Assembly: GCF_003600835.1 (NCBI RefSeq)
Contig: NZ_NQYC01000001.1
Coordinates: forward strand, 1,550,001-1,614,000
Direction: 5' to 3'
Length of the DNA: 64,000 bases
DNA from: Bacillus sp. PK3_68
Lineage (GTDB): Bacteria; Bacillota; Bacilli; Bacillales; Domibacillaceae
The notes under the pieces are model-generated. The model saw only the letters and a list, made by a program, of their open reading frames with translations. It did no database searches and was not told the DNA's origin. Shown piece after piece: positions 47,569-56,515 of this stretch (its first letter is position 1; each line of letters starts with the position of its first letter). The translations under genes and the position numbers were made by a program.

Positions 47569-48135
47569 ATGAGCTTTGATACAAATCTTGATGATTATAA
47601 CGACGAAATGGAACGGGAGAAGAACGACGTCCAAAAGGTAGACGTTTTCATTGAAAGAGATGGAGAACGAATTGTTGCTAAGTCCTCTGTTCCTGAAACA
47701 ACCAAAATTGTTATCGTTATTAATAATCAATTCACCAGCACACCAAATACTACGCAAATTGCGAGCGGGGCTGGAAGAAATAGCACAGCAGGAAATAATG
47801 CCGCGATTGATTCGTCAAACACCGAACAACAGCAAAGTGTGGGAGCGGAAGGAGAAGCCAAAAACTTCGGCCTAAACGGCGATCAGCAAGAGCCGCATGA
47901 AAAACATGGAAGCTGGAAAGATGATGAGGAAGGAATTGTCATTGTTATCAACAATCAGATCAATCGATCCGAAGAAACAGCAGGAGCGACTCAGGTGGCA
48001 AGCGGCAGTGGAACAGACAGCGCCGCTGGAACAAATGCAGCCGTCGCGAGCTCTAATACGAAACAGCAGCACGCTGTCGGCGGAGACGGCATTGCAGTCA
48101 ACGATGGCGAGAATGGCGACCAAGAGGAAGTCTAA
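47569..48135 (+). CDS. Acidic protein with an internal duplication, unknown function
   Basis: 188 residues, no signal peptide or membrane segment. Two copies of a roughly 65-residue unit (about 45-112 and 122-188). Each starts with a hydrophobic strand (KIVIVINNQ / GIVIVINNQ), then ATQ-ASG-G-(S)-AG-NAA-SSNT-QQ-VG-G-A-N-NGDQ. Gly/Ser/Asn/Gln-rich with small residues at regular spacing, suggestive of a beta-solenoid or surface-exposed structure. AAGGAGG ribosome site. Neighbour of sspH, so a spore or surface role is possible. No family recognised. Confidence 0.8.
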   Translation: MSFDTNLDDYNDEMEREKNDVQKVDVFIERDGERIVAKSSVPETTKIVIVINNQFTSTPNTTQIASGAGRNSTAGNNAAIDSSNTEQQQSVGAEGEAKNFGLNGDQQEPHEKHGSWKDDEEGIVIVINNQINRSEETAGATQVASGSGTDSAAGTNAAVASSNTKQQHAVGGDGIAVNDGENGDQEEV

Positions 48136-48148
48136 TGCCAAGCTTTAG

Positions 48149-48197
48149 TAAGAAAGAAAACCCGCTCTTTGTAGCCAAGAGCGGGTTTTCTTTCTTA
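48149..48197. terminator. Bidirectional terminator between the duplicated protein gene and sspH
   Basis: Perfect 20-bp stem (AAGAAAGAAAACCCGCTCTT and its complement), loop about 7, between convergent genes. Confidence 0.9.
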
Positions 48198-48380
48198 CTC
48201 CTTCTCCTCAGTTAAATCTTGAATGGCGACTCGTGTTCTTTCTTCCAATGGGCCTCTTAAATGAACAGTTGCCATTTTCTCCTCTTCATGCAGTTCGTCA
48301 ATCCAAACGGAAACACCTTGGAATGTTACATCAATATCTGCAGATGAAGATACGATTTGTTTTGCTCGTTTTATATCCAC
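48195..48380 (-). CDS. sspH: Small acid-soluble spore protein, H type
   Basis: 61 residues, matching the SspH family: MDIKRAKQIVSSSADIDVTFQGVSVWI then a basic/acidic C-terminus ending DLTEEKE. H-type SASPs are minor forespore proteins made under SigG. GTG start at 48378-48380 after AGGAGGTAAGTAAT. No convincing SigG promoter could be placed in the upstream 90 bp. Confidence 0.88.
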   Translation of the reverse strand: MDIKRAKQIVSSSADIDVTFQGVSVWIDELHEEEKMATVHLRGPLEERTRVAIQDLTEEKE

Positions 48381-48659
48381 ATTACTTACCTCCTAAATGA
48401 TTTCATGCGCTTATTTTTTGGAAGTAAGTAAATTTTATACCTCAAGCTATAAGGAGAATCCCTAATGATTCATTCTCCCTTATCCAATCAATAATGGCCC
48501 TATATTTTGACTCTCACCCAGCAGCATCCGTCGATCAGTCGAATTCTACGCGTATCCCGCCTTCGGGTATAGATGTTCCATTCTTTACAAGGGACATCCA
48601 CTATACTTTGTGTCGTCTAATAGCTGGCCTCAATCAGGCAAGCTGTCTCAATCTTAAAA
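48381..48659. other. Gap with a small hairpin-rich segment, unassigned
   Basis: Between sspH and the TPR gene terminator. Contains short inverted repeats: GAATCATTAGGGATTC (rev) near 48450-48470, and TACCCGAAGGCGGGATA (rev) near 48553-48571. One + frame (48494-48748) lacks a ribosome site and runs into the antisense gene. Could be upstream control for sspH, a decayed gene or a small RNA; I cannot decide. Confidence 0.3.
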
Positions 48660-48690
48660 TAAAAAACCGGCGCATTAGCAGCCGGTCTTT
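48660..48690 (-). terminator. Intrinsic terminator of the TPR-C39 gene
   Basis: ACCGGC / GCCGGT stem followed by TTTTTTATTTT on the minus strand. Confidence 0.78.
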
Positions 48691-48695
48691 CTCTT

Positions 48696-51600
48696 CTATT
48701 TACTTATCAGTACTTTTAATGCCGGGTGCTCATCCGCCAACTCCCTAAGCTGGTCCATCACACGTTCCCGCATTTGTTCTGGTATTTGCTTTAGGCTCTT
48801 TTCTGCTTCCTCTTCCTGGTCAAGGTCAAGGCACGCAAGTATCCTTCCGACATAGCCTTCTATTTTGAAAGGGGCTTTTTTAATAAGTGCTTTATATTCT
48901 TTTAGGGCTGCCTTTGGTTCACCAAGGAAAAGAAACGAATCTGCGAGCATTTCCCGGACATCTGCATCAGCAGGATGCTTCTCCTTTAGCATAAGCAGAT
49001 ATTCCTGGGCCTCCTTAATATATTTGTCTTTTCCATTTTCTGTCCCATGTGCCAAAGCTGAAGCAGCTGCTTTAAAACAAAAATTGTCATCCTCATGGCG
49101 TTTTAAATATAATTTTAATACCTTTAATGCCTCGTCTGCTACCTCTCGCTCTAAGTAAAAAGAAGCCAGCTGGCTATAGTTCTCAGAGTTATCAGGATCT
49201 AACTCAATTGCCTTTTCATATAAAGCGATAATCACACTAATTAATCCAACCGTCTTCAAACCGCCAGCAATCTTCTTCCATATGCCGCTTTTCTCTTCCT
49301 CGAGCTTTTCTATATAAGGGACAAGTGCACTGCCGCTGTTTCTATATATAGCTGCTGCATCTTCTGAAGGTAGCTTCATGCTTTTGATCAACTTTTCAAT
49401 TTTCAATAATTTTCTCGAACTGTACAGAGCTTTCATCCATGGGTCATACAAATGTTCATTGGTCGGTTCTTTTTGAATCAATGTTTTTATTAAGGCCAAG
49501 GCCTCTTTCTCCTGCCCGTTATCGGTATAAAGCTCCGCCAATTTTGCTCTCAAGTTTACAGCTTCTTCTTTCTCAAGTAAATGGATCGCTTCTCTCGTCT
49601 CCAATACTTCACTAAGGGCAGCCAAGCGCCATTCTTCATCGATTGTTCCTTGCAGATTGATCAAATGATTCTTTAATTTCTGCCGCTCGGCTGGAGAGGC
49701 CATCCACTCTGCAAGCTGCTTTATCTCGCATGCTTGCGGAATGGCTTCAAATACGCGAAATCGATACTTTTTCGCCTTCCCTATATCGTCCGCTTCTTCA
49801 TATAAACCCGCCAACTCTTCATGGGCAGCAGTAAAATCAGGATCGATTTTGATGCACTCCAGCAAATGACGCTCGGCAAGCTCATGTTTCTCCAACGCTC
49901 GATACAGTTTTCCGAGGCGATAATGAGGAAAGGTGTTCTTTTTGTCAAGCTCTACCGCTTCCAACAAAAGCGATTCAGCTATAGAAAAGTTTTCCAGATC
50001 CTCCTGGAAAATCGCCTCATAACAATACAAATCACTTAACGGATACTGGGTTCGAAGCTTTTGCAAAAAAGTGAGCGCGCGGTGAATAAAAGGCGTATCT
50101 TCTACATATTCAACGTATAAAGAAACCTGTTCTCCTAATCCGCTGCCTTGTATTAATCCTGTTTCCATAAAACCAAGGCCAAGCTCCTTTTCCTTGTCTT
50201 TTTCAGCTTCTTCCATCATCATGGCGCCAGCTCTTACGTATATATCGGGGTTATCCGCAGGCTCAGCATAACAGCGAATAACATTTTCAGCCCGCTGCCA
50301 GTCCCCTTGCTTAATAATTGACTGTGCTTCGTATACTGCCGCAAGCAGTTCTCCATCACTGTCAAGCTGCACAGCCTGTTTATAAGCTTCCTCCGCATGG
50401 CTATACATCTCACGGCCCATGCGCGTATGACCGATATATAACCAAAGAATTCCTGTTTCTTCCGGCACCACTTCCTCTGTCCCTATTTGCAAATATGCTT
50501 CTGCCCGCTCCCACTTTTCTTCATTCATTCGAATTTCGGCAATGCGCAAATAAGGATAGGGTACTGCAGGATTCATCTCCATTGCACGCTTTAGCCACTT
50601 AATCGCTCGGCTATCCCCCATCTCCATATAGCAACGGCCAATTTCATATATATAATAATGATCCTGTGGATAATCTTCAGACAGCTTTTTAAACTCAGCC
50701 ATCGCCTCTTGAACTGCTTCCGACTCCAATAACATAAGTGCGTATGTTGAGCGAATAAATTCATCTGTTTGCGCTTGCTCAAGCGCTATAAGCGCCCATT
50801 GCTGTGCCAACTGAAACTGCGAGAACTCTGCATAACATCGCGCTAAGTAGGCATAAGCAGAAGGCTGAAAAGGATCTTTCTCAAGTGAACGCTTTAAATG
50901 AAAAATAGCTCTCTCTGTTTGATCGTTCTGATAATCTACGATTCCGAGAAGAAAATGGGCGTAAGCATTTTTTTGCTTGATATGATGCATGGCACGTTCG
51001 AATTCCTCGCCAGTTTGGTCATGCATATAATAAGAATGAGCAATGAGCAGCTGGATCTCCTCATCATCCTCACCAAATCGCTTTTTTACATTTTTAATCC
51101 ACTTATTCAGAAATGGCTTAGCTTTTGGGTGCTGAATCATCGTCAAACCGATAATAGAAGAAAAAATTTCCTCGTCATTTTCTGTCAGATAAGCGAGAAA
51201 ATCAGCAACGACTGCTTCCGCATTCTCCTCCATTTGTTCTAAATAGACAAATATTTTTTGAAAGAACTTATGAGTGCGCAGATCTAGCTGTTCAAGCATC
51301 TCTTTTTGTTCTCCCTGAACAAACACGAGCGAGAGCCGATCTTTTAATCGATAAGTGTGCGCAGCTTCTTCATAAGGAACAAGCAGTGTTTCCAGCTCGT
51401 TAGGATCTTGAACAAACAACACTCCAAGTCTGTCATCATACCCGGTAACAAGCTGAACATGTGACTGGTTTTCAATCAGCATATCGAGTACGATCGGACA
51501 TCCGTTATCAATGAAATGCTTGTATAACTCGACCGTCCCTTTAAAAAATGCAGAGGAGAAGCCTAAAGAAGCCATATAATCAATAGCTGTCATTAACTTG

Positions 51601-52643
51601 GAGCCAGTCACATCAAAAACGTGCTCGGCAACTTCATCCTGCGACACATTTTTTCCAGCTGTTTGCATCATCATTGAAAGGGTAGCCGGTACACAATAAT
51701 TCAACTTTTGCCGAATTGGCTGAATCATGATTTGTTGATAAGCTTTATTCGGATCTATTGTCCGTTCACTAAATATTGTCTTTTCTAGCACTGTTTTGTG
51801 TGCGGCAATCCATTGTTTTAATTCATCCCACTTTTCCAGCTTGTAAAGCGCTTCGGCTTTTAAATAAATGAAATAATCCTTATTTTCATGAAAGGGATTT
51901 TTGTTATTTAAATAATCAGCATGATCAAGAATCGCTTGGAAGTCACCAGCCAGACGAAAGCTACGCATTTGTTCCAACTGAAATACAGGGCATTCTGGAA
52001 AGACCTCGGTTCCTTTTTGCAGCATGTGAAGTGCTGCTTCGTGATTTCCTTGCCTTGACAACAAATCTACATATACGAGCAAGCTGACGTCACCACGTTC
52101 GTGAAATGGCAGATCAAGCCCTTTTTTCACTATCTGTTCAGCTTGTTCCCAATTATTCGTTTCTAAATAGAAATCCGCTAGCTGATCGGGCGACAACAAA
52201 GTGCCTGACTCTTCAATGAGACGTATATAATCGGCCGCTTCCCGGTAGCGGTGCAATTGGCAAAGTGCTTTGACAAGCAAAAGCCAAGCCGCTTTTTTTT
52301 CTTCGAGCGTCAAGGAATCGACGCCTTCATCAAACAAGCGCTGTTTCATCTTTGCCTCCGCCTCTAGACTCTTTCCTTGTTCAAGCAGGCTATAACAATA
52401 CCAAGAAAATGTGCGGACAGAGCGAAAGCGCTTGTTGGCAGCCGTTGCTAAAAAATTGCTGTATCGATACATTGCTCCGGCATCGGCCAGCCGGATCAAA
52501 CGGTAATATTCATCTTCAGTTTCCACTTGTTCAAGCCACTCCTGCAAAGCATTATATGATTTAAGTGCCCAGAGCTGCTGAATTGTCTCTATCAAGTCCG
52601 AAACAGTTTTGACGTAAGGCGGCTTTGTGACTACTGTGTTCAA
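48696..52643 (-). CDS. Giant TPR protein with embedded C39-type cysteine peptidase domain
   Basis: 1315 residues, no signal peptide or membrane helices. Helical TPR-like repeats (about 10-290), then a papain-like C39/C39_2 domain (about 303-440), then roughly 20 further TPRs (460-1315; motifs such as AYAYLARCYAEFSQFQLAQQ). In the C39 part, QKLNYCVPATLSMMM supplies Cys317 with Gln308/312 as possible oxyanion residue, SHVQLVTGYDD gives His395, and LFVQDPN gives Asp413, 18 residues later as in bacteriocin-processing C39 domains. TTG start with AAAGGGC upstream. Monocistronic; substrate unknown. Confidence 0.88.
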   Translation of the reverse strand: MNTVVTKPPYVKTVSDLIETIQQLWALKSYNALQEWLEQVETEDEYYRLIRLADAGAMYRYSNFLATAANKRFRSVRTFSWYCYSLLEQGKSLEAEAKMKQRLFDEGVDSLTLEEKKAAWLLLVKALCQLHRYREAADYIRLIEESGTLLSPDQLADFYLETNNWEQAEQIVKKGLDLPFHERGDVSLLVYVDLLSRQGNHEAALHMLQKGTEVFPECPVFQLEQMRSFRLAGDFQAILDHADYLNNKNPFHENKDYFIYLKAEALYKLEKWDELKQWIAAHKTVLEKTIFSERTIDPNKAYQQIMIQPIRQKLNYCVPATLSMMMQTAGKNVSQDEVAEHVFDVTGSKLMTAIDYMASLGFSSAFFKGTVELYKHFIDNGCPIVLDMLIENQSHVQLVTGYDDRLGVLFVQDPNELETLLVPYEEAAHTYRLKDRLSLVFVQGEQKEMLEQLDLRTHKFFQKIFVYLEQMEENAEAVVADFLAYLTENDEEIFSSIIGLTMIQHPKAKPFLNKWIKNVKKRFGEDDEEIQLLIAHSYYMHDQTGEEFERAMHHIKQKNAYAHFLLGIVDYQNDQTERAIFHLKRSLEKDPFQPSAYAYLARCYAEFSQFQLAQQWALIALEQAQTDEFIRSTYALMLLESEAVQEAMAEFKKLSEDYPQDHYYIYEIGRCYMEMGDSRAIKWLKRAMEMNPAVPYPYLRIAEIRMNEEKWERAEAYLQIGTEEVVPEETGILWLYIGHTRMGREMYSHAEEAYKQAVQLDSDGELLAAVYEAQSIIKQGDWQRAENVIRCYAEPADNPDIYVRAGAMMMEEAEKDKEKELGLGFMETGLIQGSGLGEQVSLYVEYVEDTPFIHRALTFLQKLRTQYPLSDLYCYEAIFQEDLENFSIAESLLLEAVELDKKNTFPHYRLGKLYRALEKHELAERHLLECIKIDPDFTAAHEELAGLYEEADDIGKAKKYRFRVFEAIPQACEIKQLAEWMASPAERQKLKNHLINLQGTIDEEWRLAALSEVLETREAIHLLEKEEAVNLRAKLAELYTDNGQEKEALALIKTLIQKEPTNEHLYDPWMKALYSSRKLLKIEKLIKSMKLPSEDAAAIYRNSGSALVPYIEKLEEEKSGIWKKIAGGLKTVGLISVIIALYEKAIELDPDNSENYSQLASFYLEREVADEALKVLKLYLKRHEDDNFCFKAAASALAHGTENGKDKYIKEAQEYLLMLKEKHPADADVREMLADSFLFLGEPKAALKEYKALIKKAPFKIEGYVGRILACLDLDQEEEAEKSLKQIPEQMRERVMDQLRELADEHPALKVLISK

Positions 52644-52781
52644 AAGGCAACGCCCTTTCTTTTTTTATTTTTCCACCACTATTATTCTAGTAATTATATG
52701 CATTATATCAGCAACCGTTTATTTTATGTATAATCATCAGAGACTATCTTAATTATTTAAGCTGTGAAAGAGGGATATGCA

Positions 52782-53354
52782 ATGAATGTAGATGGAATTC
52801 TTCCGTTCGCACGCATACTTTTAGAGAAAGCTATAACTAAAGGCAGCGCAGCGATTGATGCAACCGTTGGCAATGGCCATGATACGGTATTTTTAGCCAA
52901 GCTTGTTGGCGAAGAGGGGCATGTATTTGGTTTTGATATTCAGGAGCAGGCACTGACTAATACAACTGTCCGTCTCGAAGAACACCAGCTAAGTGAGCGG
53001 GTCACTCTATTTGGTTGCGGCCATGAACAGGCAGCGGCACTTATTCCTGCTGAATGGCAAAGCCAGTTAAAGGGAGCCGTATTTAACCTTGGCTATTTGC
53101 CAAAAGGAGACAAATCTATCGTTACAAAGCCAGACACTACCATTGCCGCTGTAGAGCAAATTTTCTCCATGCTTGTTTCCGGAGGCATTATTGTGCTCGT
53201 TATTTATCATGGTCATGAAGAGGGGGCAGTGGAAAAAGAGAAGCTGCTTAGCTTCGTAGAAAACATCGATCAACAAAAAGCTCACGTCCTCCGTTACGAA
53301 TTTATCAATCAGGCGAATCATCCGCCGTTTATTATAGCCATTGAAAAAAGGTAA
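52782..53354 (+). CDS. ytqB: YtqB, tRNA U34 aminomethyl methyltransferase (MnmM)
   Basis: 190 residues, class I SAM methyltransferase. Motif I IDATVGNGHDTVFLA near residue 28, GFDIQEQAL motif II, catalytic-site motif NLGYLPKGDK near 105 (family hallmark), HPPFIIAIEKR at the end. In B. subtilis YtqB/MnmM methylates nm5(s2)U34 of tRNA. ATG 52782 with AGAGGGATATG was preferred over GTG 52764. In B. subtilis it sits beside ytqA; here it is 5.5 kb away with the TPR, sspH and duplicated-protein genes between. Confidence 0.92.
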   Translation: MNVDGILPFARILLEKAITKGSAAIDATVGNGHDTVFLAKLVGEEGHVFGFDIQEQALTNTTVRLEEHQLSERVTLFGCGHEQAAALIPAEWQSQLKGAVFNLGYLPKGDKSIVTKPDTTIAAVEQIFSMLVSGGIIVLVIYHGHEEGAVEKEKLLSFVENIDQQKAHVLRYEFINQANHPPFIIAIEKR

Positions 53355-53406
53355 TTTTCTGCGCTCTGATTACCTAACAACCATTTGAATCCTTTGACTG
53401 ACCATC

Positions 53407-53434
53407 AAAAAAGCAGGCTATAGCCTGCTTTTTT
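53407..53434. terminator. Bidirectional terminator ytqB / LLM gene
   Basis: AAAAAAGCAGGC / GCCTGCTTTTTT perfect stem, loop TATA, touching the LLM stop codon. Confidence 0.88.
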
Positions 53435-54434
53435 ATAATTCAGCTGCTTTTGCCAGCAGCTCCATTGATTTTAATTTGTCCTCGAAATGATACATAATGG
53501 ACACAGCCATGATATTCTCCGTTTGATATTCCTCACTAATCCGCTTATATTGTTCACGCACACGTTCGGGACTCCCAATCACCATTCGCTTCCTGTTTTC
53601 GCAGATAAATTTACGTTCATATTCACTGTAACGGTAGGGTGCTGCTTTTTCAGGGCTCGGTGTGCCGTTCGACTTCATGCCTTGGGCCGTCATCAACAAG
53701 GATAGATCCAGGCTGGAAGCCAGCCACTCTGCCTTTTCATCCGTTTCAGCACAAATAGTGAACACAGCCACCATGCTCTTTGGCTTTGAAAGCCAGGGCG
53801 ACGGCTGAAAGGAGTTCAGATAAGCAGCCAGACTCTCTTGCCCGTCCTCTCCGTTGATAAATTGGGCAAATGTGTATGGCAATCCTTTTTTTGCCGCAAG
53901 GAGGGCGCTTGCCGGACTGGAGCCAAGCAGCCAGACATCCGGCCTTGTTTGAATGAGCGGTGTGGCTTTCAGTCCTGGGTAAGGTATATTCTCTTCATCT
54001 CCCGCAAGATAGGCTAGTAATTCATCAATCTGCTCAGGAAAACGGTCCACTTGGCGATATTCGCCTCTATTAAGCGCCAAAGAAGACATTGGCATGCCAC
54101 CCGGTGCCCGACCTATCCCCGCATCAATTCGGCCAGGAGCCAACCCTTCGAGCACTCGGAAATTCTCCGCTATCTTGTAGGGGCTGTAGTGGGGAAGCAT
54201 GACTCCTCCGGAACCAATGCGAATGGCCTTAGTCTTAGCTGCCAAATAAGCCATCAATACCTCTGGCGAAGATCCAGCAAGACTTGAAGCGTCATGATGT
54301 TCTGAAACCCAGAAACGTTCATATCCTAGCGCTTCAGCATGACGAGCAAGCTGAACGGTTTGCGCTAGGGCTTCCTCTGCTCCCATCCCTTCTGAAATTG
54401 GCGATTGATCCAATATGCTTAATTGTAAACTCAC
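53433..54434 (-). CDS. LLM class flavin-dependent oxidoreductase (luciferase-like)
   Basis: 333 residues, bacterial luciferase-like TIM barrel. MSLQLSILDQSPISEG start and the family segments FWVSEHHDASSLAGSSPEVLMAYLAAKT, GSGGVMLPHYSPYKIAENFRVLEGLAPGRIDAGIGRAPGG (spread over residues 45-115). Uses FMNH2. GTG 54432-54434 with AAAGGAGATGG is preferred; longer frames reach into ytpB. It lies 34 bp after ytpB and is likely cotranscribed, so it may oxidise a terpenoid. That role is inference. Confidence 0.88.
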   Translation of the reverse strand: MSLQLSILDQSPISEGMGAEEALAQTVQLARHAEALGYERFWVSEHHDASSLAGSSPEVLMAYLAAKTKAIRIGSGGVMLPHYSPYKIAENFRVLEGLAPGRIDAGIGRAPGGMPMSSLALNRGEYRQVDRFPEQIDELLAYLAGDEENIPYPGLKATPLIQTRPDVWLLGSSPASALLAAKKGLPYTFAQFINGEDGQESLAAYLNSFQPSPWLSKPKSMVAVFTICAETDEKAEWLASSLDLSLLMTAQGMKSNGTPSPEKAAPYRYSEYERKFICENRKRMVIGSPERVREQYKRISEEYQTENIMAVSIMYHFEDKLKSMELLAKAAEL

Positions 54435-54468
54435 TGCGCCATCTCCTTTTATTTCTGTCCATCTTTCT

Positions 54469-55563
54469 TCATCGAAATGTTGTTTTATGGAACAATCGCG
54501 GGAATACTTGCTGCACGTATCTGTACATTCGGCCATTAAAATAGAAAAAGCGGGAAACTGCTCCGCCTCTGCGAATGACTTTTTTGGAGAGCTTGTAAAT
54601 GCCTGTTTGTTCATAAACTTTGCTATCCGATAAATACACACCTAGCAGTCCACGATTGATCAGTTTATGAAAGCGAGAATCTTTTATCCCTTCTATCTGC
54701 TCGTCCGCCTTCTCCATAAAATAAACGAGCCGCTCAAACAATTGTTTTTCATCCTGATAATAAAAACAGAAATTTAAATCTCCACCTTCCCGGTCTTCCT
54801 TCTGATCAATCAGATAATCAAGCAGAATGTGAAGCCCCTGTATATAGGGAAAATAACTGTTTTTTATTTGCTGTGCCTGCGCATGGCTTAATGGCTCATT
54901 TAAGCCGTATGATACTAAACAAAAAATAGCAAGCGTCGAACCGGTACAAGCAGAGAATTCGTACCATTCCATTTGCGGCCACTCATCTTGGTACTCTTCG
55001 AACCATTTAATCAGGCGGTACTCTCGTTCTTCTTTTTTAACATGCTTATGTATTTGTAAATCACAATAATAACGGCATAGCTCTTTAAGGTGAGGGGCAA
55101 TCACCTCATACCCCTTCATTCCAGCGAGCACAGACTGACATGTGGTCACTAACTCAGATAAGTAACCGCCATCGTTTTGATCCATCCGGCCACGGTAGTA
55201 GTCACGAAGCGGGACGCCCGGCGTCAGAGAATCTTCCATCGATTCATGAAGCGCAGCAAAATCAGCTGGATCAAGGGACGTACTGCGGTCACAAAGATTG
55301 TCGAGATAATCACTGATGGTCTGGTAGGTAACAATAAAGCGGACAGCCTGGACGAGCCGGTCTCTCGACAATAATGCCAGCACAGCTCCTCCTTCACAAT
55401 GAAACGTCTTATGTTCAATGCTGGAGAGAGCCTGGCGGCGCAGTTCTTCATTTGGAATCATCCCTGCTTTCTCTTTCCAATATTTCAGCTGTTCATGCAC
55501 GACAGGAAACACTTTTTTATAAATATTGTGCATTAGATGAAGCGGCGTTACTGGTACAGGCAT
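54469..55563 (-). CDS. ytpB: Tetraprenyl-beta-curcumene synthase YtpB
   Basis: 364 residues (B. subtilis YtpB about 367), DUF2600 all-helical terpene synthase that cyclises tetraprenyl (heptaprenyl-derived C35) diphosphate to sesquarterpene precursors. TYQTISDYLDNLCDRS near residue 85 is the Asp-rich metal-binding region, and DYLIDQKEDREGGDLNF near 240 the second acidic segment. Start ATG 55561-55563 with GAGGTGACA, 9 bp after ytpA. Part of ytpA-ytpB-LLM. Confidence 0.92.
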   Translation of the reverse strand: MPVPVTPLHLMHNIYKKVFPVVHEQLKYWKEKAGMIPNEELRRQALSSIEHKTFHCEGGAVLALLSRDRLVQAVRFIVTYQTISDYLDNLCDRSTSLDPADFAALHESMEDSLTPGVPLRDYYRGRMDQNDGGYLSELVTTCQSVLAGMKGYEVIAPHLKELCRYYCDLQIHKHVKKEEREYRLIKWFEEYQDEWPQMEWYEFSACTGSTLAIFCLVSYGLNEPLSHAQAQQIKNSYFPYIQGLHILLDYLIDQKEDREGGDLNFCFYYQDEKQLFERLVYFMEKADEQIEGIKDSRFHKLINRGLLGVYLSDSKVYEQTGIYKLSKKVIRRGGAVSRFFYFNGRMYRYVQQVFPRLFHKTTFR

Positions 55564-55572
55564 TGTGTCACC

Positions 55573-56382
55573 TCACTCCTCAATCACATATCCTAGTAAA
55601 CGCAGCCGATTTTCCACGAACCCTTTCGCATAATGGAAAACTTCCTCTCTCTCTGGCTCGTTAAATATTTCATGATAGAGTCCCGGCCACTCTTTATAAT
55701 GCATCTCTGACAAATCGAGCCGGTGAAACCATTTTCTGACGCTTTTTTTATCGACAATCAAGTCATCCCCCGCCTGCATGACAAGAAGCGGAACATCAGG
55801 CACTGCCCCTGTCTTTAAATCAGCCGTCTTGATGGCTTGAAGCAGTTCTCGGTACCAGCGAACTGACACTTTATTTACATAAAGCAAATCTTCTTTATCT
55901 GCTTGTCTTACCTCTTCATTTCTTGTCGCCATTTCAACTGTCAGTCCGGAAGAAAACTTCACTGAGGGCGAGAGTGAATTCAAACCATGCGATAGAATAT
56001 CCATTACTTTAGGTGGCGTATGATTCATACCGAGACAAGGCGATGACAAAATCACGCCTGCTGTCTCCACTTCCATCTCCTGCAGCAGACGAATAGCAAT
56101 TAGCCCTCCCATGCTATGTCCTAATATAAATAAAGGCAAATCAAATTGATACGCTGCCTGCACCCAGTCTTTTACTTCCTCTATATACTCATTAAATGAT
56201 GAAATATGTCCTCTTTTAGCTCTCGATGTCATGCCTTGGCCGGGCAGGTCGCCCATCACTACATGAAAGCCGTTTCTGCGCCACATTTCAATCAGCCAAC
56301 CATAACGGCCATGATGCTCCATCGCCCCATGAATCATAACGATGACACCTTTCGGCTGTTGTTCTGTTTCCCATTTCCACAT
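55573..56382 (-). CDS. ytpA: Lysophospholipase-like alpha/beta hydrolase YtpA
   Basis: 269 residues (B. subtilis YtpA 259). Nucleophile elbow GHSMGG near residue 95, oxyanion HGAMEHHGRYGW near 25, catalytic Asp in QAGDDLIVDK and His in GLYHEIFNE. In B. subtilis linked to bacilysocin (lysophosphatidylglycerol) formation. ATG 56380-56382 with GGAGGAAGATG upstream. First gene of the terpenoid operon. Confidence 0.9.
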   Translation of the reverse strand: MWKWETEQQPKGVIVMIHGAMEHHGRYGWLIEMWRRNGFHVVMGDLPGQGMTSRAKRGHISSFNEYIEEVKDWVQAAYQFDLPLFILGHSMGGLIAIRLLQEMEVETAGVILSSPCLGMNHTPPKVMDILSHGLNSLSPSVKFSSGLTVEMATRNEEVRQADKEDLLYVNKVSVRWYRELLQAIKTADLKTGAVPDVPLLVMQAGDDLIVDKKSVRKWFHRLDLSEMHYKEWPGLYHEIFNEPEREEVFHYAKGFVENRLRLLGYVIEE

Positions 56383-56515
56383 CAAGCATCTTCCTCCGGC
56401 TTTTTGTAATCCTATACGTTTGTCTTCTATTATACAAATCAAATCGTTTTAGATAAAATAATAAGCAAGTCCATCCTGCTTTCTGTTGCAGGAAACATAA
56501 AAGGAGGAGAGAAAA

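Noticed and set aside
48494-48748. 84-codon + strand frame in the sspH-TPR gap
   Set aside because: No ribosome site before the start, runs through the TPR gene terminator and into its coding region antisense, and the translation matches no family I know.
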